A DNA stretch of 64,000 bases from Rickettsiella endosymbiont of Miltochrista miniata (GCF_964031245.1 NZ_OZ035017.1:651402-715401), one strand, 5' to 3'; shown: positions 8,745 through 21,833, counted from the first letter of the stretch. Translations and numbers: made by a program. The notes: a model not told the origin generated them from the sequence alone.

Positions 8745-9647
8745 TTATAGTTTATATCCTGCTGTTATTCGATTACCCACATTGAATCCAATTTTAATTT
8801 TATCAACGCCAATTAAACCACTTAGCCATTTTAATTGCTTTTTTATCGCGGTTGGCAAGGGTGCGAGACGTAACCAATAACTAAAAGAATACAGATTGAT
8901 AAATGGTTTTGAATAAATATTAGTATAATCAGAACGCTGAAAAAGCTCACAGATACTTTTTTTTGAAAATAATTGCATATGTTCAATATCGATTATCGGG
9001 GACTTTTTACCGAGAATGCGGTTTATTAAACTTTTATAATCGTGAGTTACTGTAACAAAAGCTCCATTTGGTTTTAATAACCGCTGTGCTGCTTGGGCGA
9101 TTATCAGCGGGTCGTATACATGTTCCAGCGTCATAAAGCAACAGATGAGATCAAATGAAGCAGGATCAAAATTTTCTTCTTTAAAAATTTCTTTTCGCAA
9201 CCAAGCATGGCGATGCATAGGTGCAGCTTCAATAGCTGCTGCAGAGGGTTCTATGCCAATTAATTCTTCGAAACCGTTATTTTTTAATAATTCAAGAAAT
9301 ACGCCTGTTCCAGAACCAATTTCAAGGGCTTTCTTTTTAACGGTTAAATTTTCTAGGATGGGCTGGATAGTTTTGATATAAGCGAATGCAGCGTCATCGG
9401 CTTCTTCTGAGCTATCATATTCAGAAACATGATAGGCATTAGCCAGATGATGCTCTTCAGGTGGATTATTGACATAGACAAGATCACATATTTTGCAGCG
9501 CAGCAAACGATGACACATAAATTCTGGCTCTTTACGAGATGCATAACTGAATCCAGAAATTCGATTTTCATGAATATTTTCTTTCTGGAAAAGCGCAGCG
9601 TCTTTGCTGGAACTTTTACAAACCGGACAAGAACGATCAGATGACAT
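8745..9647 (-). CDS. Class I SAM methyltransferase with N-terminal zinc-ribbon
   Basis: A 300-residue protein. The N-terminus carries two CxxC pairs (CPVCKS near residue 7 and CKIC near residue 51), a zinc-binding module seen in sugar and small-molecule methyltransferases. The SAM-binding motif ALEIGSGTGVFLELL follows near residue 105, then FDLICCFMTLEHVYDP. It is the last gene of a three-gene minus-strand group, 12 bases after another methyltransferase gene. A role in methylating a surface sugar is inferred from the neighbourhood. Confidence 0.75.
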   Translation of the reverse strand: MSSDRSCPVCKSSSKDAALFQKENIHENRISGFSYASRKEPEFMCHRLLRCKICDLVYVNNPPEEHHLANAYHVSEYDSSEEADDAAFAYIKTIQPILENLTVKKKALEIGSGTGVFLELLKNNGFEELIGIEPSAAAIEAAPMHRHAWLRKEIFKEENFDPASFDLICCFMTLEHVYDPLIIAQAAQRLLKPNGAFVTVTHDYKSLINRILGKKSPIIDIEHMQLFSKKSICELFQRSDYTNIYSKPFINLYSFSYWLRLAPLPTAIKKQLKWLSGLIGVDKIKIGFNVGNRITAGYKL

Positions 9648-9659
9648 AAAAATCTCTTA

Positions 9660-10454
9660 TCAATTGGGTGAGCTTAAAACATTTATAGGTTTCGTAGCGG
9701 TTAACGAAAATCCTAAGGGATCAAATTGAGATTTAATTTTTAATTTCATCGACAGATGGGCCAGAATAAAAAATAATAATAAATTAGGTAGAAGTATTAA
9801 TCCAATAGGAAGTGTTAAAAACGTTAGTATTTTCTTTTTTGGTAAAAACATACTCTGAATTAAACATAGGGTTTTGTTAAAAAGTACTGCAAAATCATTC
9901 CCTCTGGTTTCTATACTAATATCAGTAAAGCCTTTTTTTGTAAAAAGTTGCTCGAGAGCTTCTGGCGTAAAACGAAAGTAATCATAAGGTAGATGATGTC
10001 TACGAGCTGACCAAGGTACTGTTAATATAAGTTGACCATTAGGCTCTAAGCATCTAAATATTTCGCTTAAAAAATTTTCTGTATCAAAAATATGTTCTAA
10101 AACTTCGATACATAGTGCATGACTGAATTTATTCTCAGGAAATGGAAAAATTCCCCCAGAATAATAAATAATTTCTTTATTATTTTTCATATTAAAATCC
10201 TTAGCAGATTCAGTGTCTAAACCGACATAGCTAACACCTTTGCCTAAAAAACTTTTCCAAGGAGAATTTCCTGCGCCAATATCAAGAACCGTATTAGAGA
10301 TAGCAGCTAGTTTAGGTCGCAGAAAATCGGTAATAGTTTTGAGTTGTAAATCAAATAAACAACGGACATAGAAGAGAAAAGGGTTATCAGCAGGAGAGGT
10401 TACTGGAATTGGTTTTAATTGTTCTTTATGTTCGGAGATAGAAATAAAAGCCAT
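9660..10454 (-). CDS. Class I SAM methyltransferase, membrane-anchored C-terminus
   Basis: A 264-residue protein with the SAM-binding motif VLDIGAGNSPWKSFL near residue 54, ALCIEVLEHIFDTENF (motif post-I/II) and a VPWSARRHHLPYDYFRF stretch frequent in polysaccharide-cluster methyltransferases. A hydrophobic segment near residues 208-235 may associate it with the membrane. It sits between the 666-residue membrane protein gene and the zinc-ribbon methyltransferase gene, all co-directional. The substrate is unknown; a glycan substrate is inferred from context. Confidence 0.7.
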   Translation of the reverse strand: MAFISISEHKEQLKPIPVTSPADNPFLFYVRCLFDLQLKTITDFLRPKLAAISNTVLDIGAGNSPWKSFLGKGVSYVGLDTESAKDFNMKNNKEIIYYSGGIFPFPENKFSHALCIEVLEHIFDTENFLSEIFRCLEPNGQLILTVPWSARRHHLPYDYFRFTPEALEQLFTKKGFTDISIETRGNDFAVLFNKTLCLIQSMFLPKKKILTFLTLPIGLILLPNLLLFFILAHLSMKLKIKSQFDPLGFSLTATKPINVLSSPN

Positions 10455-10509
10455 AAAATTTGCAATTTCATCCTTTAAATATTAATTAAATAATTTTTAC
10501 TAATTAGTT

Positions 10510-12510
10510 TTATAAATTATTTTTTGGACTAAAACGAATCGCATAATAGTTTCCAAAATCAAAATAATTTGTACGGTTATACACAAAATCATAATCTTCT
10601 AAAAACATCTCAACGGGAGAATTCTTCTCAATAATGAGCCATCCCGAACGATGCAGTGTTTTTGCAGTTGCCTTTAGAAACTGTCGTCTTTGTTTAGAAG
10701 GAAGGAATACATAATTGGCTGGACCATGAATGGCATTCCAAGCGGGGGAACTTATCAAACTAAAAGTAGAATTAAGTACCGTCATAGGTTCTTCATATCG
10801 CTGAAGAAAAGTAATCGCTTCCCAAGGTGTTTTTGTAAAATTAGAATGAGAATTTTTAACAAGATTGGATGTTACGGTAAGATTTTTGGGATAGGAAAAT
10901 ACTAAATAGTCACGAAGTAAGTTCGGGTTAAAGGAAAGTAATCTACCTTTGCTGATATTGTCATGCCATGCTTCCCAACCAAAAGTTGGAAGCCAGCCTA
11001 GGAATGCCATCAGACAAATAACACTGATTCTATGTAAGTATTTTTTTTGGGTGATAGAGACTGTATAAAGTAAAACTAATAGAATAAAAGGTGAAATATT
11101 TAGAAAAGTATTATCGTGACTTCGACCTAGAAAATAAGAAAAAACACTGTAACACGATAGTATTATTAAAAATCCTGATCGAAATTCAAGCGTATCACCC
11201 GATTTGTGCCATAAATGAAATAGGCTGATTATGCCAATACTTGTTACCAGAAGAAAATATACTATTCCTCCGAGTGGGTTGATGGGTAAAACGCCAGGAG
11301 GGTTAAGTGCATAAGCAAGGAAAGCATAGAGTGTGGGTCCTTGGCCATAAATAATGCGAAAGGTAATATTAAAAATAACTATCAAACTTACAGCGATTAA
11401 AAGTAATCGAATTGTAGCTTGGAGTAGGCCTTTAAAACGAGTAGTGATATTTCCTTGTGCGCGTCGGACAAAAATATAATAAGGCCACCACACACACGTA
11501 ACATAAAATGCTGATTCGGGTGACCAAAGTATTCCAAACACCCAAAAACTATGGGCAATGATGCTTTTTATTTTTGAATGCTCAATAGGAGTGACAAAAA
11601 ACAAATAAGTAACTAGAAAAATAACGGGAAGAAAACGAAGGCCACTGACCGAGGGTGTTTCCAATGGGGAACCAGCCAGGGGTGGAAAAGCAGTCCAAAA
11701 AAAACAGGTTGCTAAGCAAAGGGATAGCGTAATAAGACGCTCAGGCCAGCGATTAGGTGTTAAGGCAAATGCTAAGCTTGCAATACATAATGAAAATAAC
11801 CATGTGGTAAGGCTAGTTATATAATACATCCCTTGCCAACAATCCTGACCACACGCACTAGCAATGAGAAAAGTAGGGCCAAGACCATATTGGGCTGGGA
11901 AATCATGAAATATAACTGCCCCAGATAATAGCAATTCTGCGGGACCTATATAAGCACTCCAATGATGCCAGAGCGTTTTAATTAATTCTTCATTGGAAAA
12001 GATTCCCGTGGAAAAGCTTAGCAGGGCCGCACATAGCATATAAACGATTAGCCACGTAAAGATACGAATTATTTTTATAGATGGATTAGGGTTAATTTTA
12101 TATAGCTGAGTAAAAAGAAATGTAAAAAAACAAATAGCAGCCGTCGAAAAGCCACTAATGTTTAACGTATGTCCATGTCTATGCCACCATAGTAAGGTTG
12201 TTGACACACATAAGGCTAGAAAGGTGGAAAATAGGATAGCTATATCAAATTTTTCACTGCTTAAAGCTAACATTGAAACTATTAGCAGGAAACTTAAAAC
12301 TAAGCTAGGAATAGTTTCGCCAGCGATAAAAAATGCACCAAGAAAAGCAATTAAGAAGCATGTTAATCTCCATATCCACCCAGAGGATTGAATAGAGGTT
12401 TCGTATTGGAAGTTTGCTAAGTTAATTCTTTCTTTTACCAAAATTGGCCATAAAGCAATGATGAGGCCAACTAAGCCATAGCAGATAAGAACGTTTAGTT
12501 TGCCTTCCAT
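10510..12510 (-). CDS. Large polytopic membrane protein, unknown function
   Basis: A 666-residue protein with about a dozen hydrophobic segments over the first 500 residues and a soluble C-terminal portion of about 140 residues, probably periplasmic. I do not recognise a family. The overall plan (many helices plus a C-terminal extracytoplasmic domain) resembles GT-C glycosyltransferases or O-antigen assembly proteins, but I see no diagnostic catalytic motif. It is co-directional with two methyltransferase genes downstream and sits at the end of the polysaccharide cluster, so a surface-glycan role is a contextual guess only. Confidence 0.6.
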   Translation of the reverse strand: MEGKLNVLICYGLVGLIIALWPILVKERINLANFQYETSIQSSGWIWRLTCFLIAFLGAFFIAGETIPSLVLSFLLIVSMLALSSEKFDIAILFSTFLALCVSTTLLWWHRHGHTLNISGFSTAAICFFTFLFTQLYKINPNPSIKIIRIFTWLIVYMLCAALLSFSTGIFSNEELIKTLWHHWSAYIGPAELLLSGAVIFHDFPAQYGLGPTFLIASACGQDCWQGMYYITSLTTWLFSLCIASLAFALTPNRWPERLITLSLCLATCFFWTAFPPLAGSPLETPSVSGLRFLPVIFLVTYLFFVTPIEHSKIKSIIAHSFWVFGILWSPESAFYVTCVWWPYYIFVRRAQGNITTRFKGLLQATIRLLLIAVSLIVIFNITFRIIYGQGPTLYAFLAYALNPPGVLPINPLGGIVYFLLVTSIGIISLFHLWHKSGDTLEFRSGFLIILSCYSVFSYFLGRSHDNTFLNISPFILLVLLYTVSITQKKYLHRISVICLMAFLGWLPTFGWEAWHDNISKGRLLSFNPNLLRDYLVFSYPKNLTVTSNLVKNSHSNFTKTPWEAITFLQRYEEPMTVLNSTFSLISSPAWNAIHGPANYVFLPSKQRRQFLKATAKTLHRSGWLIIEKNSPVEMFLEDYDFVYNRTNYFDFGNYYAIRFSPKNNL

Positions 12511-12534
12511 GGTGATTCCTAGAGTTTTAGCACT

Positions 12535-12565
12535 AACTTTATTATTAAATATTCTTAATAAAGTT
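12535..12565 (-). terminator. AT-rich hairpin after purA
   Basis: A perfect 10-base inverted repeat (AACTTTATTA ... TAATAAAGTT, 11-base loop) lies between the end of purA and the next minus-strand gene. It lacks a clear U-tract on the minus strand, so it is at best a weak terminator. Confidence 0.3.
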
Positions 12566-12580
12566 GATTAAGATTACAAC

Positions 12581-14795
<2,215 letters not shown>

Positions 14796-14799
<4 letters not shown>

Positions 14800-15983
14800 T
14801 CATATCCTCCGGAAATATTGTAACTACTGGGGATAGTATCATTTGTTTTATTACTTGATTCGTTCTCAATCTCAATACTTGGCTTTTTATCGTTGCTAGC
14901 CGAAGTAGGGGTTTTTTCTGCTGTCTCTGTGTTTACAGGAGATGTCGTTTGGATCTGATCTAATGCTAAGGAAAAATTAGTATTCGCATTATTAGCGACA
15001 ATCAGTTTATTGCTGTGTGCCATCATCGTTTGCAAGGCGCTTAAGTAAAGCCGTTTTCGTGTCAATGCAGGAGAAGCTTCGTAAGCAGGGAGTAAAGCCA
15101 AAAAGCGAATGATATCAGTTTTGGCTTTTAATACTATTTCTTGTTGGTAAGCCTTGGCATCCGCTATAAAGCGTTGTGCCAGCGCTTGAGCTCGTGGTTC
15201 TACTTGAATCGCATAAACATTGGCTAGTTTTTCTAGTTGTTCTTTATCACTTTTAGCATTCGCGGCATCGATAAAAGAGGCTTGCAATTGCTTTGGAATT
15301 TGGATAGATGCCAGCTCAATATTTTTGATGGCTAATCCGGTTTGTTGTTTTATCGTTAATGTATTCAGTTGTTTTTGTAAACGTTCTGCGAGTGAAAGAT
15401 GTGAAATGGTTTGCAGTTGGTTTAAAGTAAACTGACTGAGTACCCGATTGATTACACTGTGTAGGGTTTCTTCCAAGTGGAGCAAAGGATCAACGGTTGC
15501 AAAAAGATAGTTGTGTGGGTTAACGATAGAGTAATCAATATCGACGTCTACAGCAATTTTGTTTTCATCTTGCGTCAATAATTTAACGTGAGTGGAAAGT
15601 GTGGTCACTTTGCCGGAATTTATTATTGTATAGTGTTGGAAAGGTTTAAGAATCCAATGATAACCAGAACCTAGTGTTGTGCTATAGGCCCCAAAGCGAG
15701 TAATAACGGCTGATTCATCCATATTGACTTTAAAAAAGCCGAGCGCAAGCCACGCAAGTAAGCAGAAGATCGAAATCAGACTAATGGACTTCGCATTAAG
15801 TTTTGTGGGTAAGAAAGGACGAGCAAACGCCGATTTCTTATTCAAAATTCTTAGCTTAAATAAAGCGACGATTTTTTTAACTAAATCACGCAGAAAAGCT
15901 TCGAGATCAGGAGGATTCTGTTTCGGTCGTCCTGTCCACGGATCTTTGTTTTTACTGGGATCACCCGGTTCGTTCCAGGGCAT
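14796..15983 (-). CDS. hflK: HflK, SPFH-domain modulator of FtsH
   Basis: A protein of about 395 residues. It has the typical N-terminus MPWNEPG with DPWTGRPKQNPPDLEAF, a membrane helix around residues 69-89 and a band-7 domain beginning MDESAVITRFGAYS. The Ser/Thr/Asn-rich C-terminal tail (about the last 70 residues) is low complexity. I take ATG 15983 rather than a TTG at 15995, because GGAG is well spaced before the ATG and the start matches the family. It is coupled to hflC by an ATGA overlap. Confidence 0.93.
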
Positions 15984-16099
15984 AGAGTACTCCAATTATT
16001 AGCTTTCTAAGATTTTTTCAAATCTATTGTCTTTACAATACAGTTTACCTTTTTTTAGTGCAAAGTGGTTAAATACCTCACATTCCAGTGATATTTACC

Positions 16100-16175
16100 C
16101 ATCGTTGCGAGCGCGTAGCGCGCGGCAATCGCACTATGAGGAGCATTTTAGGCATGCTGAGCCATTCTCGCAACT
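16100..16175. repeat. Degenerate copy of palindromic repeat family 1
   Basis: The interval between hflK and hflX contains TCGTTGCGAGCGCGTAG followed by GCGGCAATCGC, a diverged half of the palindromic element found intact elsewhere in this window (21834-21920, 25948-26050). The right half is hardly recognisable. Confidence 0.5.
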
Positions 16176-16176
16176 A

Positions 16177-17361
16177 TTAATTCATCCATGCGTCGTTATG
16201 AACAGATGCTGGATCAAATAGGCTTGCTTGTGCGTGATGGTTTAGCAGATAAGATTTTTCGCTGTTTGCTTGATAAGCAAGACATTCGATGATAGCTAGG
16301 TGTAATAAATCGATACCTATTCCCGATTGAGCAGATATCCACACCTTAACAGGTAAGCCTGCTGCATTTCGTTCTAAGCGAGGCGGTGTATTTTCTAGTA
16401 AATCAATTTTATTCACAACGAGCAATTGAGTAATATGATCGGTGTGTATTTGTTTTAAAACATTATTTACCGCTAGCTTACATTCGTTCTTCTCGGTATT
16501 AGTCGCATCCACTACATGCAATAATAGATTGGCTTGTTGGGTTTCTTCTAAAGTTGCTCGAAAAGCCACGACTAAATGATGAGGTAAATGGCGTATAAAA
16601 CCCACTGTATCGGCCAAAATAGCTATTTGTCCGTTGTTAAGAGGCAGTCGACGTATACTGGGATCTAACGTTGCAAAAGGTTGATTAGCCACAAAAACCA
16701 TGGCTTTAGTTAAACGATTAAATAGCGTTGATTTTCCAGTATTGGTGTACCCGACTAAGGAAATATGCGGTAACTGAGACTTTCTTCTTGCACGCTGGCT
16801 TTGCGCACGTTGCGCGCGAACTTTTTCTAAACGTTTTTTTATAATTTTTATTTGTTGTCGAATCAAACGCTTATCGGTTTCTAATTGCGTTTCACCGGGG
16901 CCTCGTAAGCCAATACCACCGCGTTGTCTTTCCAAGTGCGTCCAACCACGGATGAGCCGCGTGGAAAGATGTTCTAGTTGAGCAAGTCTAACCTGTAATT
17001 TTCCTTCAAAGGTACGGGCACGTTGGGCAAAAATATCTAGAATTAATCCAGTACGGCCTAATACCCGACAATGTAATTTTTGTTCTAAATTACGTTCCTG
17101 AGCGGGACTTAGTTCGTGATTAAATAGAATTAATTGTGCTTGATGCGCAATTGAAGCAGTGTAAATTTCTTCAAGTTTACCCAAGCCAATGAAATATTTT
17201 ACTTGAGCTTTACGTTGTCGCCCAGTGATGAGAGCCATCGCTTGGGCGCCCGCTGCTAGAGCTAGCTCCTGAAATTCTTTTACTATTTCTTCCGGTTCAT
17301 ATTTTTTAAAATAAATATGGACTAATAGTGCTAGCTCTCCGCTTTGGGGACGTTCAAGCAT
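16177..17361 (-). CDS. hflX: GTPase HflX
   Basis: A ribosome-associated GTPase of the Obg-HflX superfamily that splits stalled or heat-damaged 70S ribosomes. Seen: an N-terminal HflX domain, the glycine-rich signature [18 protein letters not shown], the G1 loop [12 protein letters not shown], the G3 region [11 protein letters not shown] and the G4 motif VNKIDLL. The length of 394 residues is within the range for the family. Its start overlaps the end of hfq by 8 bases, consistent with one operon. Confidence 0.95.
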   Translation of the reverse strand: MLERPQSGELALLVHIYFKKYEPEEIVKEFQELALAAGAQAMALITGRQRKAQVKYFIGLGKLEEIYTASIAHQAQLILFNHELSPAQERNLEQKLHCRVLGRTGLILDIFAQRARTFEGKLQVRLAQLEHLSTRLIRGWTHLERQRGGIGLRGPGETQLETDKRLIRQQIKIIKKRLEKVRAQRAQSQRARRKSQLPHISLVGYTNTGKSTLFNRLTKAMVFVANQPFATLDPSIRRLPLNNGQIAILADTVGFIRHLPHHLVVAFRATLEETQQANLLLHVVDATNTEKNECKLAVNNVLKQIHTDHITQLLVVNKIDLLENTPPRLERNAAGLPVKVWISAQSGIGIDLLHLAIIECLAYQANSEKSYLLNHHAQASLFDPASVHNDAWMN

Positions 17362-17635
17362 TACTGGTTTCTAGTTCCTCGATTGGCGTATTAGTATTTT
17401 GCTGATCATTGCATTCATCAATACTTGCTAATTTAACATTCTTTGCTGGAACGACTGTTGAAATAGCATGTTTGTAGACCATCTGGCTAACTGAGTTTTT
17501 TAATAACACTACGAACTGATCAAATGATTCTACTAAACCCTGAAGTTTAATCCCGTTAACAAGATAGATTGAAACAGGAACTTTATCTTTACGCAATGCG
17601 TTTAGAAAAGGATCTTGTAGTTGCCCTTTAGACAT
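17354..17635 (-). CDS. hfq: RNA chaperone Hfq
   Basis: An Sm-like hexameric RNA chaperone for small-RNA regulation. The Sm1 region ([20 protein letters not shown]) and the Sm2 region ending [10 protein letters not shown] are intact, giving about 93 residues with a short acidic/Thr-rich tail. Two ATGs are in frame: 17650 and 17635. I choose 17635 (MSKGQ) because the upstream ATGGAG itself supplies the Shine-Dalgarno for it and the protein then matches the family N-terminus. Confidence 0.96.
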   Translation of the reverse strand: MSKGQLQDPFLNALRKDKVPVSIYLVNGIKLQGLVESFDQFVVLLKNSVSQMVYKHAISTVVPAKNVKLASIDECNDQQNTNTPIEELETSNA

Positions 17636-17675
17636 AATTAGCTTCTCCATGCAAATTTTAAATATAAATATAATC

Positions 17676-17940
17676 TCAAAAAGCCTTGGCCTTAAATTTA
17701 TTTAGCTTATAACCAAGCGCAGTAAGTTTAGCATGGGAAATGCATAGGGCATAGCCCTGAACGTTAAGAGTTTGTCTCGTCTCTGGGAGGTGGCAGGTAA
17801 TATTTGGTAAATTTATACCCTTCGCACTTGAATTTTTGGCTGTGTTGCCGCTCAATTCGCAATCCTCATGTATGACAATACACTCCGGTTGCTTCATTAT
17901 CACGGCGCCTTGCCAAAAATCCAATTGCTTTGAGTATAGG
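17676..17940. repeat. Repeat family 2 element (about 17819-17940) with a small open frame
   Basis: The 322-base space between hfq and polA holds one copy of a roughly 120-base element repeated at 41930-42054. Its ends form an imperfect inverted repeat (near TATACCCTTCGCACTTGAAT on the left and ATTGCTTTGAGTATA on the right). On the minus strand it carries an 82-codon open frame (17676-17924) whose first 35 residues, including IHEDCELSGNT, recur in the other copy. I therefore treat it as a mobile or coding-like repeat rather than a normal gene. The rest of the frame, toward the hfq side, is not recognised. Confidence 0.65.
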
Positions 17941-17957
17941 TACGAAATCAGCTTCAG

Positions 17958-20657
17958 TTAAAGCGCTTTGTCCCAATTCGCGCCTATCTGAATATCGACC
18001 AGAAGTGGGACAGACAATTGCGTGGTGTTGACCATTAAGTCTTCAATCAGTTGCTTGGCTGAATTTACATCCGCATCGGCGACTTCAAATACCAGTTCGT
18101 CGTGAACTTGCATAATCATATGCGCCTTTAGACCTTGTTGGGTTAAAGCATCATCGATAGTGATCATCGCCTTTTTTATGATATCTGCTGCGCTTCCTTG
18201 TAAAGGCGCATTGATTGCAGCGCGTTCGCTGGCTCGCCGTTGTAGTGGGTCATTAGAATTAATATAGGCCAAATTCAAACGTCGTCCAAATAAGGTCGTG
18301 ACATAAGCATGTTCATGAGCTTGCTGGCGCGTGCGTTCCATATACTCTTTTACTCCTGGATAACGAGTAAAGTAGCGATCGATATAATTTTTAGCTTCTT
18401 CACGTGAGATGCCTAATTGTCTCGCTAGGCCAAACGCGGACATTCCATAAATAAGACCAAAATTGACTGCTTTAGCACTACGGCGTTGTTCATGTGTGAC
18501 TTGTTCTAAGGGTATATTTAAAACTTCTGCCGCTGTGGCTTGATGGATATCAAGGCCTCGTGCAAATGCAGTCAGTAAACCTTGATCTTGTGAAACATGG
18601 GCAACAAGTCGTAATTCAATTTGAGAGTAGTCTGCTGCAATAATTTTATAACCCGGCGGAGCAATAAATGCTTGGCGGATTTTTCGGCCTTCTTTAGTCC
18701 GAGCAGGAATATTTTGTAGATTAGGATCCGATGAGGAAAGTCTCCCTGTAACGACTGCCGCTTGATGATAAGAAGTATGGATACGACCGGTTTTTGGATT
18801 AATTTGCAGCGGAAGTTTATCCGTATAAGTTGATTTTAATTTACTTAAACTACGATGTTTTAAAATGACTTTTGCCAAGGGAAATTTTATGGCGAGCGCT
18901 TGCAAAACACTTTCAGAGGTCGATGCTTGACCTTTAGGCGTTTTTTCTAAGATAGGTAAACCTTGCTCAATAAATAATATCGTTTGCAGTTGTTTGGGTG
19001 ATCCTAAGTTAAAGGTTTTACCGGCTAATTGATAAGCTTCTTCTTCGAGTTTTAATAAGCGCTTCGCAATAGAACGACTTTGTTTTTTCAATAATTGCGC
19101 ATCAACTAATACACCATGCCGTTCGATATGGGATAACACCGGGACTAATGGCATTTCAATGTGTGTGAAAACTTTAGATAAACCCGGCAATGCATTTAAT
19201 TTCGGTTTAAGTATTTCATGTAAGCGTAAAGCAATAGCGGCATCTTCAGCGGCATAGGGACCGGCGGCTTGGATATCAATTTGATTGAAAGTTTTTTGTT
19301 TAGCGCCTTTACCCGCAATTTCTTCAAAACGTATGGTTTTATGATCGAGATGTTTTATTGCAGCACTATCAAGACTATGTGAATTACTTGCGCTATCAAG
19401 TAAATAAGACTCCAGCATGGTATCAAAACTGAGTCCTTGCAATTCGATGCCATAATTTGCCAGAACACCCATATCATATTTTAAGTTATGACCTACTTTT
19501 AACTGCTTAGGATCTTCAAATAGTGGTTTTAATTGCTGCAGCACCCAATTTCTATTTAATTGTTTGGGTGCCCCTGTGTAATCATGCGCTAAAGGAATAT
19601 AAACCGGTTTTTCACCATTTATTGCAAAAGACAGACCTACCAGCTCTGCTTGCATGACATCTAGACTCGTAGTTTCGGTATCGAATGCCCAGGTTTTTGC
19701 TTTAATTAATTGTTTCAAGAGAGTTTGAAAAGCTTTTTCGTCGAGAATTAACGAATAAGGCGTTGGTATGAGGAGATTTTTATCACTGACTTCGCTGTCT
19801 GGATTGAGATTTTTTTCTAACTCTCTGATCCATCCTTTGAATTCTAATTGCTTATACCATTCCATTAAAGCGGTTGTATCAGGCGCCTTAGGCCGAAATT
19901 TTTCCAAATCAAATTCGAAGTCGACATCTTTTTTAATCGTGACTAATTGACGAGATAAGGGGAGTTTATCGAGGTGTGCCTTAAGGTTTTCTCCGACTTT
20001 CCCTTTAATTTCATCCACATTTTTTATGAGTGATTCGAGATTTCCATATTGATTAAGCCATTTTGCGGCAGTTTTTGGTCCTACCTTGGGGATTCCAGGT
20101 ACATTATCTACCGTATCACCAATCAAACTTAAATAATCGGTTATTTGTTCTGGAGTAACGCCAAATTTGTCAATAACACCTTGACGGTCTAATTGTGTAT
20201 TCGTCATGGTATTAACTAGCGTAATCTGTTCGCAGACTAATTGTGCAAAATCTTTATCACCGGTGGAAATTAAAACCGGTAAATGTTGCTGTACTGCTTT
20301 AGAAGCCAATGTGCCTATGACATCGTCGGCTTCAACGCCTGGATGAATGATAAGTGGTAAACCTAAACTACGCACGATGGCATATAGCGGTTCTACTTGC
20401 AGTTGTAAATCATCTGGCATAGTAGGGCGGTGGGCTTTATATTCGGTATACAATTCTTCGCGGAAGGTTTTTCCCTTGGCATCGAAAACGACGACCATAT
20501 ATTCTGGATGGGTATCCTTGATTAATTTGCGTAGCATATTAATCACCCCATAAACCGCGCCGGTAGGTTCTCCTCTCGAATTACTTAAAGGGGGAAGCGC
20601 ATGAAAGGCACGGTAAAGATAAGAAGTACCATCGACTAAGACTAAGGGTTTTTTCAT
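17958..20657 (-). CDS. polA: DNA polymerase I
   Basis: An 899-residue repair and Okazaki-processing polymerase with all three domains. The 5'-3' exonuclease (1 to about 280) includes the helix-hairpin-helix segment GDTVDNVPGIPKVGPKT. The 3'-5' exonuclease keeps its metal ligands (FDTETTSLD near 325, HNLKYDM, and AAEDAAIAL). The polymerase has motif A DYSQIELRL, motif B RRSAKAVNFGLIYG and motif C QVHDELVFEV. Proofreading therefore looks active. It is divergently oriented to guaC, with 85 bases between them. Confidence 0.97.
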   Translation of the reverse strand: MKKPLVLVDGTSYLYRAFHALPPLSNSRGEPTGAVYGVINMLRKLIKDTHPEYMVVVFDAKGKTFREELYTEYKAHRPTMPDDLQLQVEPLYAIVRSLGLPLIIHPGVEADDVIGTLASKAVQQHLPVLISTGDKDFAQLVCEQITLVNTMTNTQLDRQGVIDKFGVTPEQITDYLSLIGDTVDNVPGIPKVGPKTAAKWLNQYGNLESLIKNVDEIKGKVGENLKAHLDKLPLSRQLVTIKKDVDFEFDLEKFRPKAPDTTALMEWYKQLEFKGWIRELEKNLNPDSEVSDKNLLIPTPYSLILDEKAFQTLLKQLIKAKTWAFDTETTSLDVMQAELVGLSFAINGEKPVYIPLAHDYTGAPKQLNRNWVLQQLKPLFEDPKQLKVGHNLKYDMGVLANYGIELQGLSFDTMLESYLLDSASNSHSLDSAAIKHLDHKTIRFEEIAGKGAKQKTFNQIDIQAAGPYAAEDAAIALRLHEILKPKLNALPGLSKVFTHIEMPLVPVLSHIERHGVLVDAQLLKKQSRSIAKRLLKLEEEAYQLAGKTFNLGSPKQLQTILFIEQGLPILEKTPKGQASTSESVLQALAIKFPLAKVILKHRSLSKLKSTYTDKLPLQINPKTGRIHTSYHQAAVVTGRLSSSDPNLQNIPARTKEGRKIRQAFIAPPGYKIIAADYSQIELRLVAHVSQDQGLLTAFARGLDIHQATAAEVLNIPLEQVTHEQRRSAKAVNFGLIYGMSAFGLARQLGISREEAKNYIDRYFTRYPGVKEYMERTRQQAHEHAYVTTLFGRRLNLAYINSNDPLQRRASERAAINAPLQGSAADIIKKAMITIDDALTQQGLKAHMIMQVHDELVFEVADADVNSAKQLIEDLMVNTTQLSVPLLVDIQIGANWDKAL

Positions 20658-20742
20658 GTTGATATGATAACATAGGCGCTTTTAAAGCGAGTAAGGTTTG
20701 TGTGTCGTTACAACGAACAATCATTAAAGTCGTGAGGTCATT

Positions 20743-21807
20743 ATGCGTATCGAGCAAGAAATAAGATTAGATTTTAAGGACGTATTAATTCGCCCGAAGC
20801 GTAGCACCTTGCAAACGCGTGCGGATGTTGATTTAACCCGCGAATATACGTTTAAACATTCACGACTCTCATGGAAAGGAATACCTGTTATTGCTTCGAA
20901 TATGGATCATACCGGTACTTTTGCAATGGCGAAAAGCTTATCAAAACATAAGTTACTCACCGCGATTGATAAATTTGCCAGTTTAAGCGACTGGAAGAAA
21001 TTTTATAAACAACATCCCAAACTTACCGCATACTGTTTTCCAACCACCGGGATTAAAACCGAAGATGCTGAGATGCTGGCAAAAATTGTTAAAAGTGCAC
21101 CTAGCCCTTTCATTTGTATTGATGTTGCCAATGGTTATACGCAACGTTTCGTTGACAGTATCCGTGCCTTGCGAAAAAAGTATCCTAAGAAGACATTAAT
21201 TGCAGGTAATGTCGTCACGGCTGAAATGGCCGAAGAGTTGGTGTTAGCAGGAGCAGATATCGTTAAAGTAGGCATTGGTCCAGGTTCTGTTTGTACCACA
21301 CGTTTGAAAACCGGGGTTGGTTACCCGCAATTGTCCGCTATCATAGAATGTGCTGATGCGGTACATGGGTTAGGCGGTCATTTGTGTGCCGATGGTGGTT
21401 GCGTTTCACCTGGGGATGTTGCCAAAGCTTTTGCCGCAGGCGCAGACTTTGTTATGCTAGGCGGCATGTTGGCTGGCCATGAAGAATGCGCTGGCGAAAA
21501 AGTAGAGGAAAATGGCCAATACTTTATGCGATTTTATGGAATGAGCTCGAGTGAGGCGATGCATAAGCATCATGGCAAGATGAATGCTTATCGTGCCAGT
21601 GAAGGTCGTTCTGTGAACGTTCCTTACCGAGGCAAGGTAGAAAATACGGTACTTGATATTTTAGGGGGCTTGCGTTCTGCCTGTACTTATGTCGGCGCAC
21701 AGCGTTTAAAGGAACTTTCTAAACGGACGACTTTTTTACGTGTTACTCAACAGTTAAATGAAGTTTTTGCAGCGTTACAAGTCAACGAATTGGTTAATGA
21801 TAACTAG
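20743..21807 (+). CDS. guaC: GMP reductase
   Basis: Reduces GMP to IMP with NADPH, linking guanine to adenine nucleotides. It is a 354-residue IMPDH/GMPR TIM barrel with N-terminal [13 protein letters not shown], the catalytic-cysteine loop [13 protein letters not shown] and the flap region [12 protein letters not shown], which distinguishes GMP reductase from IMP dehydrogenase; no CBS domains are present. A ribosome binding site (GAGG) precedes ATG 20743. A palindromic repeat follows the stop. Confidence 0.95.
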   Translation: MRIEQEIRLDFKDVLIRPKRSTLQTRADVDLTREYTFKHSRLSWKGIPVIASNMDHTGTFAMAKSLSKHKLLTAIDKFASLSDWKKFYKQHPKLTAYCFPTTGIKTEDAEMLAKIVKSAPSPFICIDVANGYTQRFVDSIRALRKKYPKKTLIAGNVVTAEMAEELVLAGADIVKVGIGPGSVCTTRLKTGVGYPQLSAIIECADAVHGLGGHLCADGGCVSPGDVAKAFAAGADFVMLGGMLAGHEECAGEKVEENGQYFMRFYGMSSSEAMHKHHGKMNAYRASEGRSVNVPYRGKVENTVLDILGGLRSACTYVGAQRLKELSKRTTFLRVTQQLNEVFAALQVNELVNDN

Positions 21808-21833
21808 TGAGTCTTTTCTGGGGAAAGTTTACT

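Noticed and set aside
9145-9644. Plus-strand open frames opposite the zinc-ribbon methyltransferase
   Set aside because: Antisense shadows of a gene with clear SAM-binding motifs; no ribosome sites or motifs of their own.
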